Notes under the pieces: generated by a model
Database searches by the model: none
What the model was told of the DNA's origin: nothing
Seen by the model: only the letters and a program-made list of their open reading frames with translations
Origin: an uncultured Akkermansia sp.
GTDB lineage: Bacteria; Verrucomicrobiota; Verrucomicrobiia; Verrucomicrobiales; Akkermansiaceae
Direction: 5' to 3'
Length of the DNA stretch: 35,855 nucleotides
Assembly (NCBI GenBank): GCA_947624205.1
Contig: CANQJI010000020.1
Coordinates: 1 to 35,855 of the forward strand
Position numbers and translations under genes: made by a program
Shown here: piece after piece, positions 25,251 through 35,695 of the stretch
Layout of the letters: every line of letters starts with the position of its first letter
Numbering within the stretch: position 1 is the stretch's first letter

Positions 25251-27824
25251 TTAAGCTGCAGGATTGCCGTACACGTAAATACCCAGCAAATGGAAGAATT
25301 CCGGTCCCCCTTTTCGTAGTATACGCACATATTTGGCAAGAGGATGAGCTGTGCCGAGATCCACGCGAATCAGCTTTTCCTTGCATGTTCCGAGTTCTGC
25401 TACATTGTGCCAATCGTTATCACGACCGGTTTCGGAAACCTGCACGACCATATTGTTGAGGCGGTGCAGATTGCCATCGGTGGTACGAAGGACGACGCCG
25501 GTGAGATTGGCTTGCTTGGGGAGGGTGATGCGTACCCATGCATCCTTGTCTTTGCCGGTATGGAAGGAACCGCCGACACCCGGCTCAAGCAGACCCCAGT
25601 GCGCGCAAGGATGATCGTACCCTGACGTGGAACTTGCCAGGATCATGCCACCGCGGGAAACGAGCTTTCCAGGGAAGGGGGTAGGCTTCGGAAGCGGACG
25701 TGCCGGATGAGTGTACGAAGAGGGGAGCGATGAAGCGAGGGCGTTGAAGCTCTTTAAATCGCCGGATTTCTCCGCTGCCAGGATGACGGAGTTGAGCATT
25801 TTCTCCCGATCCTCATCAGAGGTCTGGGCTCCGCCTGTGGCCCCTTGAATCATAGCATTCAAGAAGCTTCTCTGCAGGTTTGGGGTCATTTTTTCGTAGA
25901 TCGTGTTGGCCCACGAAAGGAGGGCTGTTGTGTAAGCAGTCTTGCCGCTCACAGTACTCAGCACACTGCGCATAAAATCTGCATTTGCCGGATCCTTTGC
26001 CATATCGATGCCCAGGAGTTTGGCTTGTGCGCCGATCAGATCCTCCACATTCCAGCGTCCGTTGAATGATTTGTCCCATTCGGCATCCGGTCCCATCAGG
26101 TTCACATGCTTCCAAAAATCAAGCAACACTTTTTTGAGTGCTTCTTTATCCGTATGCTGTGCCTTTTGCAGTGCAGGGAAAACGGAAGATTGCAGCAAGG
26201 CAGCAGCCATTTCCGGGTAGGCACCCACGAGAAGATTATTTGCCATGTCGCACAATTCAACGAGTTTTTGCGAGGTGCCGATGGGGTTTGAAGCCAGGAA
26301 GTTGGCATAATCTCGCCAGGCGTAGTAGTTGATCGGCTGGGTTTGTATGGCCGCCTGATAGAGTTTATCTGCCTGTTCGGGGGCACTCTTCTCCATGGTA
26401 GAAGCAAGGTTGCGTATGGATTGGGAGGCGCGTGTCTTGTCCATCTCTGCATCGGAGAAAAGTTTATCTGCCATATGCAGAGCACTGTATTTATTGTTGC
26501 CCTGGAAAACCTGCCAGTGCAGACCGCGTTGCCAGCTCAGCGAGTAACTCGGTACCCACTTGGCACCCACGCGCACGACGTACGAGCAATGCGCCGGTTC
26601 TCCCGCCGTTGTAGCAGGCACACCGTTAGCTGCCGCAGTGGTTGCACCGTAGTGGGAGAGACCGCCGCAAACGCCGCCCACATTACGTGTGAGAGAGTTA
26701 AACTGTACTCCGAGTGTATCCTGGAACGGAGCGAAGTAAGCAGCGCTGTTATGGATGACATCGCCATATATGTTATTCAGACGGTAGGGAGCCTGCCAAC
26801 AGGCGCCGGTGAGGCGGTATGACGGCAGGTGCGCATTCTCCTGGCTGAATGTGAGACTCCGCACATTTCCTGCGCTGTCATTACCCGTGGTAACGCCTTC
26901 CACAAGGCCCCTGCCTTTCAGACCGCAGACCATGCGCTTCTGCCAGAAGGGGAGCTTTTCGAAGCTCTTATTCATTTTGCCGGAGCGCCAGGCATTTACA
27001 TGGAAGATGGCCCGATCCACGGCATCTTGCTTTGACCAGCCGGAACGCGCAAACTCCAAAGCTGTAGCTGTGGCGATATCACGCTCTACCCTGCTGCCGA
27101 AGAGATCGACCTTGCCGCTCTTGTCGATGAGAGCGAGAGTCGAGAGAACTTGACCGGTCGGTGCCGTTTCGCCGCTGTTGGCGATCTGGTCAGACCATTC
27201 CAAATCAGAGGTGACGGCGTTGATGATTTTTGCCCCTTCAGGATCTTTGGCTAGTTCTTCGACTGTGGCTGGCAGCGAGAATTCTTTCTGAATGGCAGCA
27301 ATACGCTCAGAACGCTTTTGATTGGCGACCTTTGCTCGTTCAGAGAGCGGGGCGCCGGCTTTTTCGCTTGACTCAATTTCCTTCTGAATCTTATCGAGCG
27401 CTTCCTGCCGAGTGTTGTGGAGATTTTTCTCAGATTCTTTCGTTATCTCTTGTGCGTGAAGAATCGATAAATCATTTACAGTTAGTTGATTTTCAGGTTT
27501 CTTGAGAAAGTTTTGAACTTCTGCCGGATCTGCGTTCTTCACTTGACGATCAATAATAGCCTGAAGCTTTTGTTGAGCCAATTGGGGTTGCTTCCAATCC
27601 GAGGCGGGTAGTATTTGCTTCCTGAATCCGGGAATGGCCTGAGCTTTCTTCGAAGAGCTCCCGCTTTTTTTGGAGAACCCAGGCAAATACTTCTGCAGTA
27701 ATTCCGGCTTCTCGCTGTACATGTATCCGGCGGCTACACCAAATAGCAACACACCGACAAAGAATTTATTTCCTGCACTCATAGGTTGGATAGGAATTAG
27801 CGGATCTGACTCAGTAGGCGTCAA
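25251..27824 (-). CDS. membrane-anchored protein with transglutaminase/papain-like region and C-terminal F5/8-type C (discoidin)-like domain
   Basis: N-terminal TM KFFVGVLLFGVAAGYMY; GGVCGGLSHYGATTAAANGVPATTAGEPAHCSYVV; C-terminal WVRITLPKQANLTGVVLRTTDGNLHRLNNMVVQVSETG...YVRILRKGG. Confidence 0.6.
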   Translation of the reverse strand: MTPTESDPLIPIQPMSAGNKFFVGVLLFGVAAGYMYSEKPELLQKYLPGFSKKSGSSSKKAQAIPGFRKQILPASDWKQPQLAQQKLQAIIDRQVKNADPAEVQNFLKKPENQLTVNDLSILHAQEITKESEKNLHNTRQEALDKIQKEIESSEKAGAPLSERAKVANQKRSERIAAIQKEFSLPATVEELAKDPEGAKIINAVTSDLEWSDQIANSGETAPTGQVLSTLALIDKSGKVDLFGSRVERDIATATALEFARSGWSKQDAVDRAIFHVNAWRSGKMNKSFEKLPFWQKRMVCGLKGRGLVEGVTTGNDSAGNVRSLTFSQENAHLPSYRLTGACWQAPYRLNNIYGDVIHNSAAYFAPFQDTLGVQFNSLTRNVGGVCGGLSHYGATTAAANGVPATTAGEPAHCSYVVRVGAKWVPSYSLSWQRGLHWQVFQGNNKYSALHMADKLFSDAEMDKTRASQSIRNLASTMEKSAPEQADKLYQAAIQTQPINYYAWRDYANFLASNPIGTSQKLVELCDMANNLLVGAYPEMAAALLQSSVFPALQKAQHTDKEALKKVLLDFWKHVNLMGPDAEWDKSFNGRWNVEDLIGAQAKLLGIDMAKDPANADFMRSVLSTVSGKTAYTTALLSWANTIYEKMTPNLQRSFLNAMIQGATGGAQTSDEDREKMLNSVILAAEKSGDLKSFNALASSLPSSYTHPARPLPKPTPFPGKLVSRGGMILASSTSGYDHPCAHWGLLEPGVGGSFHTGKDKDAWVRITLPKQANLTGVVLRTTDGNLHRLNNMVVQVSETGRDNDWHNVAELGTCKEKLIRVDLGTAHPLAKYVRILRKGGPEFFHLLGIYVYGNPAA

Positions 27825-27880
27825 CTGTCATTCTATCTTTGTCTCCTATGCTTGTAAAGCAAAAATGGGGAGCAGACAGA

Positions 27881-28122
27881 GCAAACACATTAGGAAATGC
27901 GTTTGCTTATGTACGATTTACGAGGTGCGATGTACGATTTATTAATAGTGTGCGCGTTGCGCAAATTTTTTCGGATCATTAATGTATACTGAGACCCCTT
28001 TAGAGTCATCATCATGGCGACCGCTTGTTGTCATGATTTTTGATGCGTATAAACAATGATACCAATCAACATGAGCATTTTCTCTGCTGATCAATTTCTC
28101 TCAAATGTCAAATGCGTTTGAC
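27881..28122 (+). repeat. palindrome-bounded intergenic repeat, copy C
   Basis: gcaaacacattaggaaatgcgtttgc ... gtcaaatgcgtttgac; internal ~120 bp matches reverse complement of copy B. Confidence 0.8.
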
Positions 28123-28323
28123 CCGGAGGAGCGGATACGTATTGAAAAGATGTTTGTTATTTGCGATTTTTTTATTCACAAACGATGATGTCAATAAGTT
28201 AGGAGCAGACTGCTCCGTATTGCCATGTTTAATCTGACGTAAAAAGAGGCTGCATTTTTCTTGGAGAGTGCTATACTTATGCGTGGAGAGAGAGGAACTG
28301 CTTTCCTCCTCCTCTATACGTGT

Positions 28324-28821
28324 ATGAATGACTTCGTTTCTCCATCTCCGACGTACAGGATTCTCTTCGTCTGCCTGGGCAATATCTGTCGGAGTCCTGC
28401 GGCGGAGGTTATATGCCGCGCTGCGTTGCGAGAGTCGGGCGTTCAGGCGGTTGTGGATTCTTGCGGCACGGCCAGCTATCATGTGGGGAGTCGTCCGGAT
28501 TCTCGCATGATTGCCGCGCTGAAACGGGCGGGCTATATGTACGACGGGCACCGCGCACGCATATTGCGGCGAGAGGACGGAAATCTTTTTGATCTCATAA
28601 TTCCACAGGACGGGGAGAATGAGCGAGACGTACACCGGATCATTCCCCCCACATCTGCCGCGAGAGTAGTGCCGATGAGTCATTGGTTTCCCATCGGGTG
28701 TAGGCATCGCGAAGTTCCTGATCCCTACTACGGAGGCGACAAGGATTTCGATGAGGTAGTTGCTTTGCTGGCAGGGAGTATGCCTGCTCTCATCCAGGAG
28801 CTCCAGCTGCCTCGTAGCTGA
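28324..28821 (+). CDS. low-molecular-weight protein tyrosine phosphatase
   Basis: ILFVCLGNICRSPAAE (CX5R loop); VPDPYYGGDKDFDEVV. Confidence 0.92.
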   Translation: MNDFVSPSPTYRILFVCLGNICRSPAAEVICRAALRESGVQAVVDSCGTASYHVGSRPDSRMIAALKRAGYMYDGHRARILRREDGNLFDLIIPQDGENERDVHRIIPPTSAARVVPMSHWFPIGCRHREVPDPYYGGDKDFDEVVALLAGSMPALIQELQLPRS

Positions 28822-30441
28822 TTATTCTCCCTGGTCGCTGCGCCTCATGGATGGCGGAGTGTCCAGATCATCCCCACGGTAGTGGCGAGCAGAGCTTGTT
28901 CTGCGGCGGTGGGTCGTGGTGTATGGACTGCCATACAGCGGCGCTTCCGAAGGAGAGTTGTGCCGGGGTTCCACGGATCCCGTCGGGACATGAGACATGT
29001 TCGTTGCTGGAGCAACGCGGACACGTCGCGGATCTCCGGGGCCTGTTGGTAAATCATCCGGACGCGAGGATTCTCCGAAGAGATCCATTTGGCGTGGGGG
29101 GGATGGTAGGACAGGAGAGCTTTGTGTGTGCTGGTTTAGTGCCTCGTTTTCCGGTTTTGCCGGTTCCTCCTCCTCTTTTTGCTCCCGTGTTTCGTCCTCC
29201 GTCGAGGGCTCATTAGTCAATTCTTCTTCCTCAGCGGAGTTCTCTTGCTCTTCCGTCTCGACTTCCTGTTCTATTCCCTCCTCTTCGTTTTGGCAATCTT
29301 CCTCTGATGGGATCTCTTCTTCAGTCGGTGTTGGTTCCTCCTCCTGTTCCTCCGGCAGAGGTTCTTCTTCTTGGAAGTCTTCTTCTATCGGTCGTACCGT
29401 TGTTTCCGTCTGAGTGAGTGCATTGCGGAATTCTACGGAGTTGATGGATGCGACCAGGGTGATGCGGAGCTCATCTCCCAAGTTCGGCTTCACTGCTGCT
29501 CCAAAGAAAATTTGCACGTCGTCGTCATTCGCCAGTGCTTCGCGTAATGTGTCCATCACTCGTCGTATCTCGGAGATGGAGAGAGAATCTCCTCCCGCGA
29601 TATGGACGATAACCGTGCGTGCGAAGCGCAACGCTCCGTGGTAGGTGACCAGAGGACTCTCCAGCACTGAGCGAGCTGCTTGTTCGGCGCGATTCGGTCC
29701 ATATCCCGATCCGGTGCCGAAGATGCAACGAGAATCATTGTTCTGTAAGGCTGCAGCGAGTTCATCAAGACCGAGATTGATGAGCCCCGGAGAACTAGCC
29801 ATCATCGGAACGGATGCTGTGGCTTTTGCCAGCAGACGATCCACTTCTTCGAAGACTGCTCGTGCTCCACTGTGGTTGCGAAAGAGCTCTTCCATGTAGT
29901 CGTTTTCAAAGCAGAAAACGATGTCTGAGAGACGGGCGATTTCTTCGTGTGCGCGCTCCGCCTGTTCCCGTCGGCGCTTGCCCTCGAAGGTGAAGGGCAA
30001 CATAACGACGCTGACAAGGAATATGCCTGCTTCATGAGCCATGCGTGCCAGTACCGGCGCTGCACCGGAGCCCGTGCCGCCTCCCAAGCCCACCACCATC
30101 ACCAGCAACTTGCAGCTCTCCAGTACCTCTTTCACTCGAGCTTCTGTTTCCACTATCGCGTTGCGCCCTACGTCCGGATCACCGCCGGATCCCAATCCAC
30201 GACTAATTCCTTCCCCCAGTTGGATGAATTGTACGTTTCCGCAGGCATGTCCCACTCGTTCATCCAACGAGAGAGTGTAGAGACTGATGTTTTCTGCGCT
30301 GGAGGCCGCGAAGCAACGCAGGACATTGGCACCGGCGCCGCCGATACCAACGATGGCTATGCCACCGGCTTTCGGAGTTGGAGTGGGGTAAGAGAGCATG
30401 GTGTTGTGAAGGTTGGTAAGGGAAAGATCCGGTGAGTGCAA
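28822..30441 (-). CDS. ftsZ: cell division protein FtsZ (alternative start at 30399)
   Basis: GIAIVGIGGAGANVL; GLGGGTGSGAAPVLARMA; C-terminal LDTPPSMRR. Confidence 0.95.
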   Translation of the reverse strand: MHSPDLSLTNLHNTMLSYPTPTPKAGGIAIVGIGGAGANVLRCFAASSAENISLYTLSLDERVGHACGNVQFIQLGEGISRGLGSGGDPDVGRNAIVETEARVKEVLESCKLLVMVVGLGGGTGSGAAPVLARMAHEAGIFLVSVVMLPFTFEGKRRREQAERAHEEIARLSDIVFCFENDYMEELFRNHSGARAVFEEVDRLLAKATASVPMMASSPGLINLGLDELAAALQNNDSRCIFGTGSGYGPNRAEQAARSVLESPLVTYHGALRFARTVIVHIAGGDSLSISEIRRVMDTLREALANDDDVQIFFGAAVKPNLGDELRITLVASINSVEFRNALTQTETTVRPIEEDFQEEEPLPEEQEEEPTPTEEEIPSEEDCQNEEEGIEQEVETEEQENSAEEEELTNEPSTEDETREQKEEEEPAKPENEALNQHTQSSPVLPSPPRQMDLFGESSRPDDLPTGPGDPRRVRVAPATNMSHVPTGSVEPRHNSPSEAPLYGSPYTTTHRRRTSSARHYRGDDLDTPPSMRRSDQGE

Positions 30442-30447
30442 TCATTG

Positions 30448-31668
30448 CTATTTGCCCAGACCGAAAAGAGAGATTATCCTGGAGAAGATCGAGCCGCTAT
30501 TTCCCCGGCGGTCTTCCTCGTCTTCCAGCTTTTGGGCGTAGCGGATGAGACCGATTGCTGTGCAGAAGCGTGGATTAGCAAGGTAGGAATTGCGCTCGGA
30601 TTCCGAGGGCGGGATAGGCTGGTAAACATCGCAGCCAAAGATACTTCCGGCGAGTCCCTCTAACCCACGCATGATACTTGTGCCACCGGAGAAGTAGACA
30701 CTAATCGCTTTGTTGCGCAGCAGCTCGCCGGGGATTTCGTTTCTCACGACTAGCAGGATGTCCTCCATGCGTTCGCGTATAATTCTGTTGAGCTCGCCGC
30801 GAAGGATTGTCGCATCGTGCAGTCCGGTATCTGTGCGGTATTGTGCGATGGAACGATCATTGAGGTTACCCATCACATTACCCTCCGTGCATTTGAGAAC
30901 TTCTGCTGCCTCTTTGGAGACACGCCCGTTGGTGAGAGTACAGATATCGTTGTTGATGGTGTTGCCTCCGGCGGGCACGCACCCGCTCGCAAGGATATCT
31001 CCTCCCTTGAAACAGATGAAGTCCGCCGTACCCGCACCGATATCAATAAGCAAAGCTCCTGCCTCTTTCTGCTGGCGCGTGAGTGCCACTTGTGCTGCGG
31101 CAAGGGGAGCAAACACCATGTTGTCCACTTCCAGCGGCACTTCGCGCACACATTGCAGGGAATTTTGCAAGCGAGTGCTGGTTCCGTGAATCACGTGGCA
31201 ATTTACGTCCACCGTGCGTCCGGTGAGACCCTCCGGGTAGCGCGTGGGTTCACGTCCATCGATGGAGTATCCGCCCTGCTCACTATGGAAGACGAAGCGA
31301 TCCGGAGCCAGGTCAATGTTGCATGCTTTTTCACATGCGGCGTCCACATGCGATTCATCAATGATGGTTTCGTCATCCGGCAAACGGAAAGAGCCCGTGT
31401 TGGTTTGTCCGTATATGTGCTCCCCGGTTACACTCAGGTAGACGCGCACGATGTCGGCATCCGCGCTTTCCTGAGCCAAATCCAGTGCGTCACGTACGCA
31501 TTGGCGTGCCATGCCAGGGTTCGAGATCTCTCCCTTGCGCACGCCTGCACTGGGTACACAGCCCACGCCAATGATTGTGGCAGATGCATCCGGCCGTACC
31601 TCGCCGACGACTATACATGTCTTTGAAGTGCCGATTTCGAGTCCCGCGTATATCTTTGATTGAGCCAT
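30448..31668 (-). CDS. ftsA: cell division protein FtsA
   Basis: KIYAGLEIGTSKTCIVVGEV; GALLIDIGAGTADFICFKGGD; adjacent to ftsZ. Confidence 0.93.
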   Translation of the reverse strand: MAQSKIYAGLEIGTSKTCIVVGEVRPDASATIIGVGCVPSAGVRKGEISNPGMARQCVRDALDLAQESADADIVRVYLSVTGEHIYGQTNTGSFRLPDDETIIDESHVDAACEKACNIDLAPDRFVFHSEQGGYSIDGREPTRYPEGLTGRTVDVNCHVIHGTSTRLQNSLQCVREVPLEVDNMVFAPLAAAQVALTRQQKEAGALLIDIGAGTADFICFKGGDILASGCVPAGGNTINNDICTLTNGRVSKEAAEVLKCTEGNVMGNLNDRSIAQYRTDTGLHDATILRGELNRIIRERMEDILLVVRNEIPGELLRNKAISVYFSGGTSIMRGLEGLAGSIFGCDVYQPIPPSESERNSYLANPRFCTAIGLIRYAQKLEDEEDRRGNSGSIFSRIISLFGLGK

Positions 31669-31991
31669 TGGAAAAAATAAGGGGGGTGGATTTTGCATAG
31701 GAAATACCCCTGCGCTCATCCTATCATACCTCCCCCCTCTCATGCGAGAAATTTTTTCCCTTGGTACGAAAATCCCGATACGTTAGGCGAGTTTGAAGGA
31801 AAGGGAGAGCGTTTGATCCATCTTTTGCCGTCATTTCCTTTGATTTAGCAAATCTACGCCGGGTAGAGGTAAATATTGGTGTTGACAATTTTTTATAAAT
31901 ATTTACAGCCGGACGCCTGGAGAAATGGTGGCGTAATCACCACGTTGAGATAGAAATAGGTACAGTATCTTTGGTGCTGCTTCCTGTCAGC

Positions 31992-32813
31992 CTAAGATAG
32001 CAGGTTCGTGCTTGTTTCAATTGCAGGTGGTAATTGCGTTTTTGGGGTAGAGAGAATGCAGTCATCTACAGCATCAAGCAAGGCTGTTGCAAAAGAACCC
32101 GGGTGGTGTGTACGCGTTGCTGCGTTGATTCCGGAAAGGGAAAAAATCTGTGAACATGTCACAGCTGCCTGAAGTGCATTTTCAGCAACAGCGCACAGCG
32201 CCGCTGCCAGCGCCCCCATGGCACAGCCAACGCCGGTGACGCGCGTCATCAACTCATGACCGCCGGTGACGGCGTAGGTGAGGATTCCATCTGTGGCATA
32301 GTCGGTGGGACCGGTGACGAGAACGGCAGCGCCGGTAGCTTTCGCCAGCTCTCGCGCCGCAGGGAGAGCCGCCTCGCAACCATCCGTGGACTCCGGACCG
32401 CGCGCAACCGCGGGATGGCCCGACAGGGCGAGGATTTCAGAAGCGTTGCCCCGAATGATGGTCGGGGGGTAGAGAGCAATAAGCTCGTGGCAAAAAGCTG
32501 TGCGCGGCGAGAGGAGACCCACGGCCACCGGATCCAGAACCCAGGGGAGAGAAAGCGAGTGTGCGGTGGATACGGCGGCACGCATGGTGTCCGCCTGTGT
32601 TTGCGAATAGGTGCCAACATTCACTAAAAGAGCATTTGCACAGGTTTGCAGCATTTCCTCTGCCTCCTTGTCATTTTCCAGCATGGCCGGTACGGCGTGC
32701 GCAGCAAGCAGTAAATTGGCCGTGAAGTTGCGCACAACTCCGTTTGTCAGGCAGAGGACAAGCGGTCTCCTGGTTCGCAGTCGGTGGATAAGAGAAGAGC
32801 TTTCGTTTCCCAC
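31992..32813 (-). CDS. thiM: hydroxyethylthiazole kinase ThiM (likely GTG start at 32813; ORF open to 32942)
   Basis: RRPLVLCLTNGVVRNFTANLLLAAHAVPAM; WVLDPVAVG; TGVGCAMGALAAA. Confidence 0.88.
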   Translation of the reverse strand: MGNESSSLIHRLRTRRPLVLCLTNGVVRNFTANLLLAAHAVPAMLENDKEAEEMLQTCANALLVNVGTYSQTQADTMRAAVSTAHSLSLPWVLDPVAVGLLSPRTAFCHELIALYPPTIIRGNASEILALSGHPAVARGPESTDGCEAALPAARELAKATGAAVLVTGPTDYATDGILTYAVTGGHELMTRVTGVGCAMGALAAALCAVAENALQAAVTCSQIFSLSGINAATRTHHPGSFATALLDAVDDCILSTPKTQLPPAIETSTNLLS

Positions 32814-32826
32814 GGTATGGTAGAAA

Positions 32827-33450
32827 TTAGAGGAGTGAACGGGCGGTTTCCTTTGGATTTGACGATGAGCAAATGGCCGATACAACGGCGATGCCGGCGC
32901 AGAGACCGGTGGCGCGAATGGAGCTAGCTCGCGCAGCATCAATTCCCCCGATTGCCACCACCGGTACAGGGGATAGACGGGCGAGTTCTGCCCAGCCTTC
33001 TACGCCCAGATCTTTCGGGGCATTTAGTTTTGAAATAGTGGGGAAAACAGGCCCGCATCCTACGTAATCTACCACGCTCGCATCCACTGCGCGCATTTGC
33101 TCCTCGGTGGACACCGACAGACCCAGGATCTTGTCCGCGCCCAAGAGGCGCCGCGCATCTGTCGGAGGCATATCAGACTGCCCGATGTGCGCGCCTTCAG
33201 CATTGATTTCAAGTGCGAGGTCGATGCGATTGTTGATGATGAGAGGAACTCCTACAGAACGCAGGAAATTGTGCAGGGCAGTGGCTTCTGCCAAAAGGGT
33301 GGCGTAGTGGGGGCAGGTGCTGCGATACTGCACGATGGTAACGCCGCCGGCAACGGCTTGCTGCACAGTTGGCAGCAAGCCGTTGACACATTTGCTCGCT
33401 TCATCCGTCACGAGGTAGAGACGGAGCGGGAGATTTTGCGGACGGTTCAT
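32827..33450 (-). CDS. thiE: thiamine-phosphate synthase ThiE
   Basis: LYLVTDE; GVTIVQYRS; PLIINNRIDLALEINAEGAHIGQSDMP; VVAIGGID. Confidence 0.9.
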   Translation of the reverse strand: MNRPQNLPLRLYLVTDEASKCVNGLLPTVQQAVAGGVTIVQYRSTCPHYATLLAEATALHNFLRSVGVPLIINNRIDLALEINAEGAHIGQSDMPPTDARRLLGADKILGLSVSTEEQMRAVDASVVDYVGCGPVFPTISKLNAPKDLGVEGWAELARLSPVPVVAIGGIDAARASSIRATGLCAGIAVVSAICSSSNPKETARSLL

Positions 33451-34373
33451 ATGAACAGTGGGGTGGAGTAGTAGCGATCAGCAGAGTCCGGCAGAATGAC
33501 CACGATGGTCTTACCGGCAAAGTCGTCTCTCAGCGCTAACTGCGTGGCGGCCCACAGAGCGGCACCGGCAGAAATCCCAACCAGCACGCCGTCCCTGCGT
33601 CCCAGCTCCTTGGCTGTCTCGAAGGGTACATCATTATCCACGGCGACGACCTCGTCGTAAACGCTCGTATCAAGCGTTGCCGGCACAAAACCGGCGCCGA
33701 TGCCCTGGATTTTGTGGCTGCCGGGGATACCTGTTGAGAGAACGGCCGAGGTGGAGGGCTCAACCGCTACCACGTACACACTCGGTTTTTTCTCCTTCAG
33801 GAATTTTCCGACGCCGGAGACCGTGCCGCCTGTGCCGACGCCGGCCACGAGCGCATCCACGCTTCCCTCCGTGTCCTCCCAGATTTCCGGGCCGGTGGTG
33901 GCGTAGTGGGTCGCAGAGTTCACGGGGTTGTCGAACTGCCCGGCGATGATGGAGCCCGGGGTTTGTTCATGCAGCTCCCGGGCTTTGGCGATGGCGCCTT
34001 TCATGCCCTTGCTTCCGTCGGTGAGCACAATCTCTGCGCCGTATGCCTTCAGGATGTTGCGGCGTTCTACGCTCATCGTCTCCGGCATCGTCAGGATGGT
34101 GCGATAGCCCTTGGCGGCGGCGACGGCGGCCAGACCGATGCCCGTGTTGCCGCTGGTGGGTTCGATGATGGTGCCTCCGGGCTGCAAGCGTCCCGTTTTC
34201 TCAGCATCCTCAATGATGGCTTTGGCGATGCGATCTTTCACGCTGCCGGCGGGGTTGAAGTACTCCAACTTCACGAGCAAGCGCGCCCTGAGACCGTGTG
34301 CCTGATTATAGTGCACGGGTTCCAGCAGGGGCGTGTGCCCTACGAGCTCAGTGGCTGATTGGTAGATTTTCAT
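33447..34373 (-). CDS. cysK: cysteine synthase A
   Basis: LVKLEYFNPAGSVKDRIAKAII; EPTSGNTGIGLA; VGTGGTVSGVGKFLKEK. Confidence 0.93.
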   Translation of the reverse strand: MKIYQSATELVGHTPLLEPVHYNQAHGLRARLLVKLEYFNPAGSVKDRIAKAIIEDAEKTGRLQPGGTIIEPTSGNTGIGLAAVAAAKGYRTILTMPETMSVERRNILKAYGAEIVLTDGSKGMKGAIAKARELHEQTPGSIIAGQFDNPVNSATHYATTGPEIWEDTEGSVDALVAGVGTGGTVSGVGKFLKEKKPSVYVVAVEPSTSAVLSTGIPGSHKIQGIGAGFVPATLDTSVYDEVVAVDNDVPFETAKELGRRDGVLVGISAGAALWAATQLALRDDFAGKTIVVILPDSADRYYSTPLFI

Positions 34374-34378
34374 GATCC

Positions 34379-35665
34379 TTATTTGATGGCGTTGAAGGCC
34401 TCCTCCAGGTCCTCGATGAGATCCTGAGCGTTCTCGATGCCGACGGAGAGACGAACAGTGGAGGGGGTGATGCCGCCGGAGAGCAGCTCCTCCTCGCTGA
34501 GCTGAGAATGCGTGGTGGAGGCCGGGTGAATCACCAGACTCTTGGCATCCGCCACGTTGGCCAACAGGGAGAAGAGCGTCAGACTTTCGCAGAACTTCTG
34601 AGCCACTGCCCTGCCCCCCTTGATTTCGAAGGTAAAGATGCTGGCTCCCCCATTCGGATAATATTTCTTGTAGAGCTCGTGGTCGCGGTGATCGAGCAGA
34701 CTCGGATGGTTCACTTTTTCAACCTGCGGGTGCTTGCTCAGGTAGTCAACGACGGCGAGCGCGTTCTGCACGTGCCGCTCGACACGCAGCGAGAGCGTCT
34801 CCAGCCCTTGGAGCAGGAGGAAGGAATTGAACGGGCTGATGGCCGCTCCCTGGTCACGCAGCAGGGTTGTGCGTATCTTCGTGATGTACGCTGCCGCGCC
34901 CACTGCCTCCGTGAACACGAGCCCGTGGTAACTGGGATTCGGCTTGGAGAGACCGGGGAACTTGTCGTTCTGCGTCCAGTCGAATTTTCCGCCGTCGATG
35001 ATGAGACCGCCCATCACCGTCCCGTGACCGCCGATGAATTTCGTCGCGCTGTGGACCACTACATCCGCGCCGTGCTCAATCGGGCGCAGCAGGTAGGGGG
35101 TGCTGAAGGTGGCATCCACAATCAGCGGAATACCGTGTTTGTGCGCTATGGCCGCGATAGACTCGATGTCTGCTACATCGCTGTTCGGATTGCCAAGGCT
35201 TTCCACGTAGAGCAGCTTCGTATTTGGGCGAATCGCTGCTTCGTAATTCTGCGGTACAGAGGCATCCACGAAGGTGGCTTCTATTCCCAGTTCCTTGAAG
35301 AGATTGGCAAACAGATTGTAGGTGCCGCCGTACAGAGTTGTGGAACTCACGATGTGGTCACCCACGCTCGCTATGTTTCGTACGGCGTAATTGATGGCCG
35401 CCGTCCCGGACGCCACAGCCAGCGCGCCAACTCCGCCCTCCAATGCTGCTATGCGCTTTTCCAGTACATCGCTCGTCGGGTTCATCAACCGCGTGTAGAT
35501 GTTGCCGGGACGCGTTAACGCAAAGCGCCCTGCCGCCTCTTCACTGTCCTTGAACACGTACGATGTCGTTGCATAAATGGGCACCGCTCGGGAATCCGTC
35601 GCGGGGTCCGCTTGCTCTTGTCCAGCATGCACCTGTATGGTCTCAAATCGATATTTCTGATTCAT
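34379..35665 (-). CDS. O-acetylhomoserine aminocarboxypropyltransferase/cysteine synthase (Cys/Met PLP-enzyme family)
   Basis: [63 protein letters not shown]. Confidence 0.92.
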   Translation of the reverse strand: MNQKYRFETIQVHAGQEQADPATDSRAVPIYATTSYVFKDSEEAAGRFALTRPGNIYTRLMNPTSDVLEKRIAALEGGVGALAVASGTAAINYAVRNIASVGDHIVSSTTLYGGTYNLFANLFKELGIEATFVDASVPQNYEAAIRPNTKLLYVESLGNPNSDVADIESIAAIAHKHGIPLIVDATFSTPYLLRPIEHGADVVVHSATKFIGGHGTVMGGLIIDGGKFDWTQNDKFPGLSKPNPSYHGLVFTEAVGAAAYITKIRTTLLRDQGAAISPFNSFLLLQGLETLSLRVERHVQNALAVVDYLSKHPQVEKVNHPSLLDHRDHELYKKYYPNGGASIFTFEIKGGRAVAQKFCESLTLFSLLANVADAKSLVIHPASTTHSQLSEEELLSGGITPSTVRLSVGIENAQDLIEDLEEAFNAIK

Positions 35666-35695
35666 GGTCTTCTTATGGTTATTGTGAGAAATAAA

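Noticed and set aside
30817-31626. 269-aa plus-strand ORF
   Set aside because: Antisense to ftsA.
34508-35518. 336-aa plus-strand ORF
   Set aside because: Antisense to the sulfhydrylase gene; no domain recognised.
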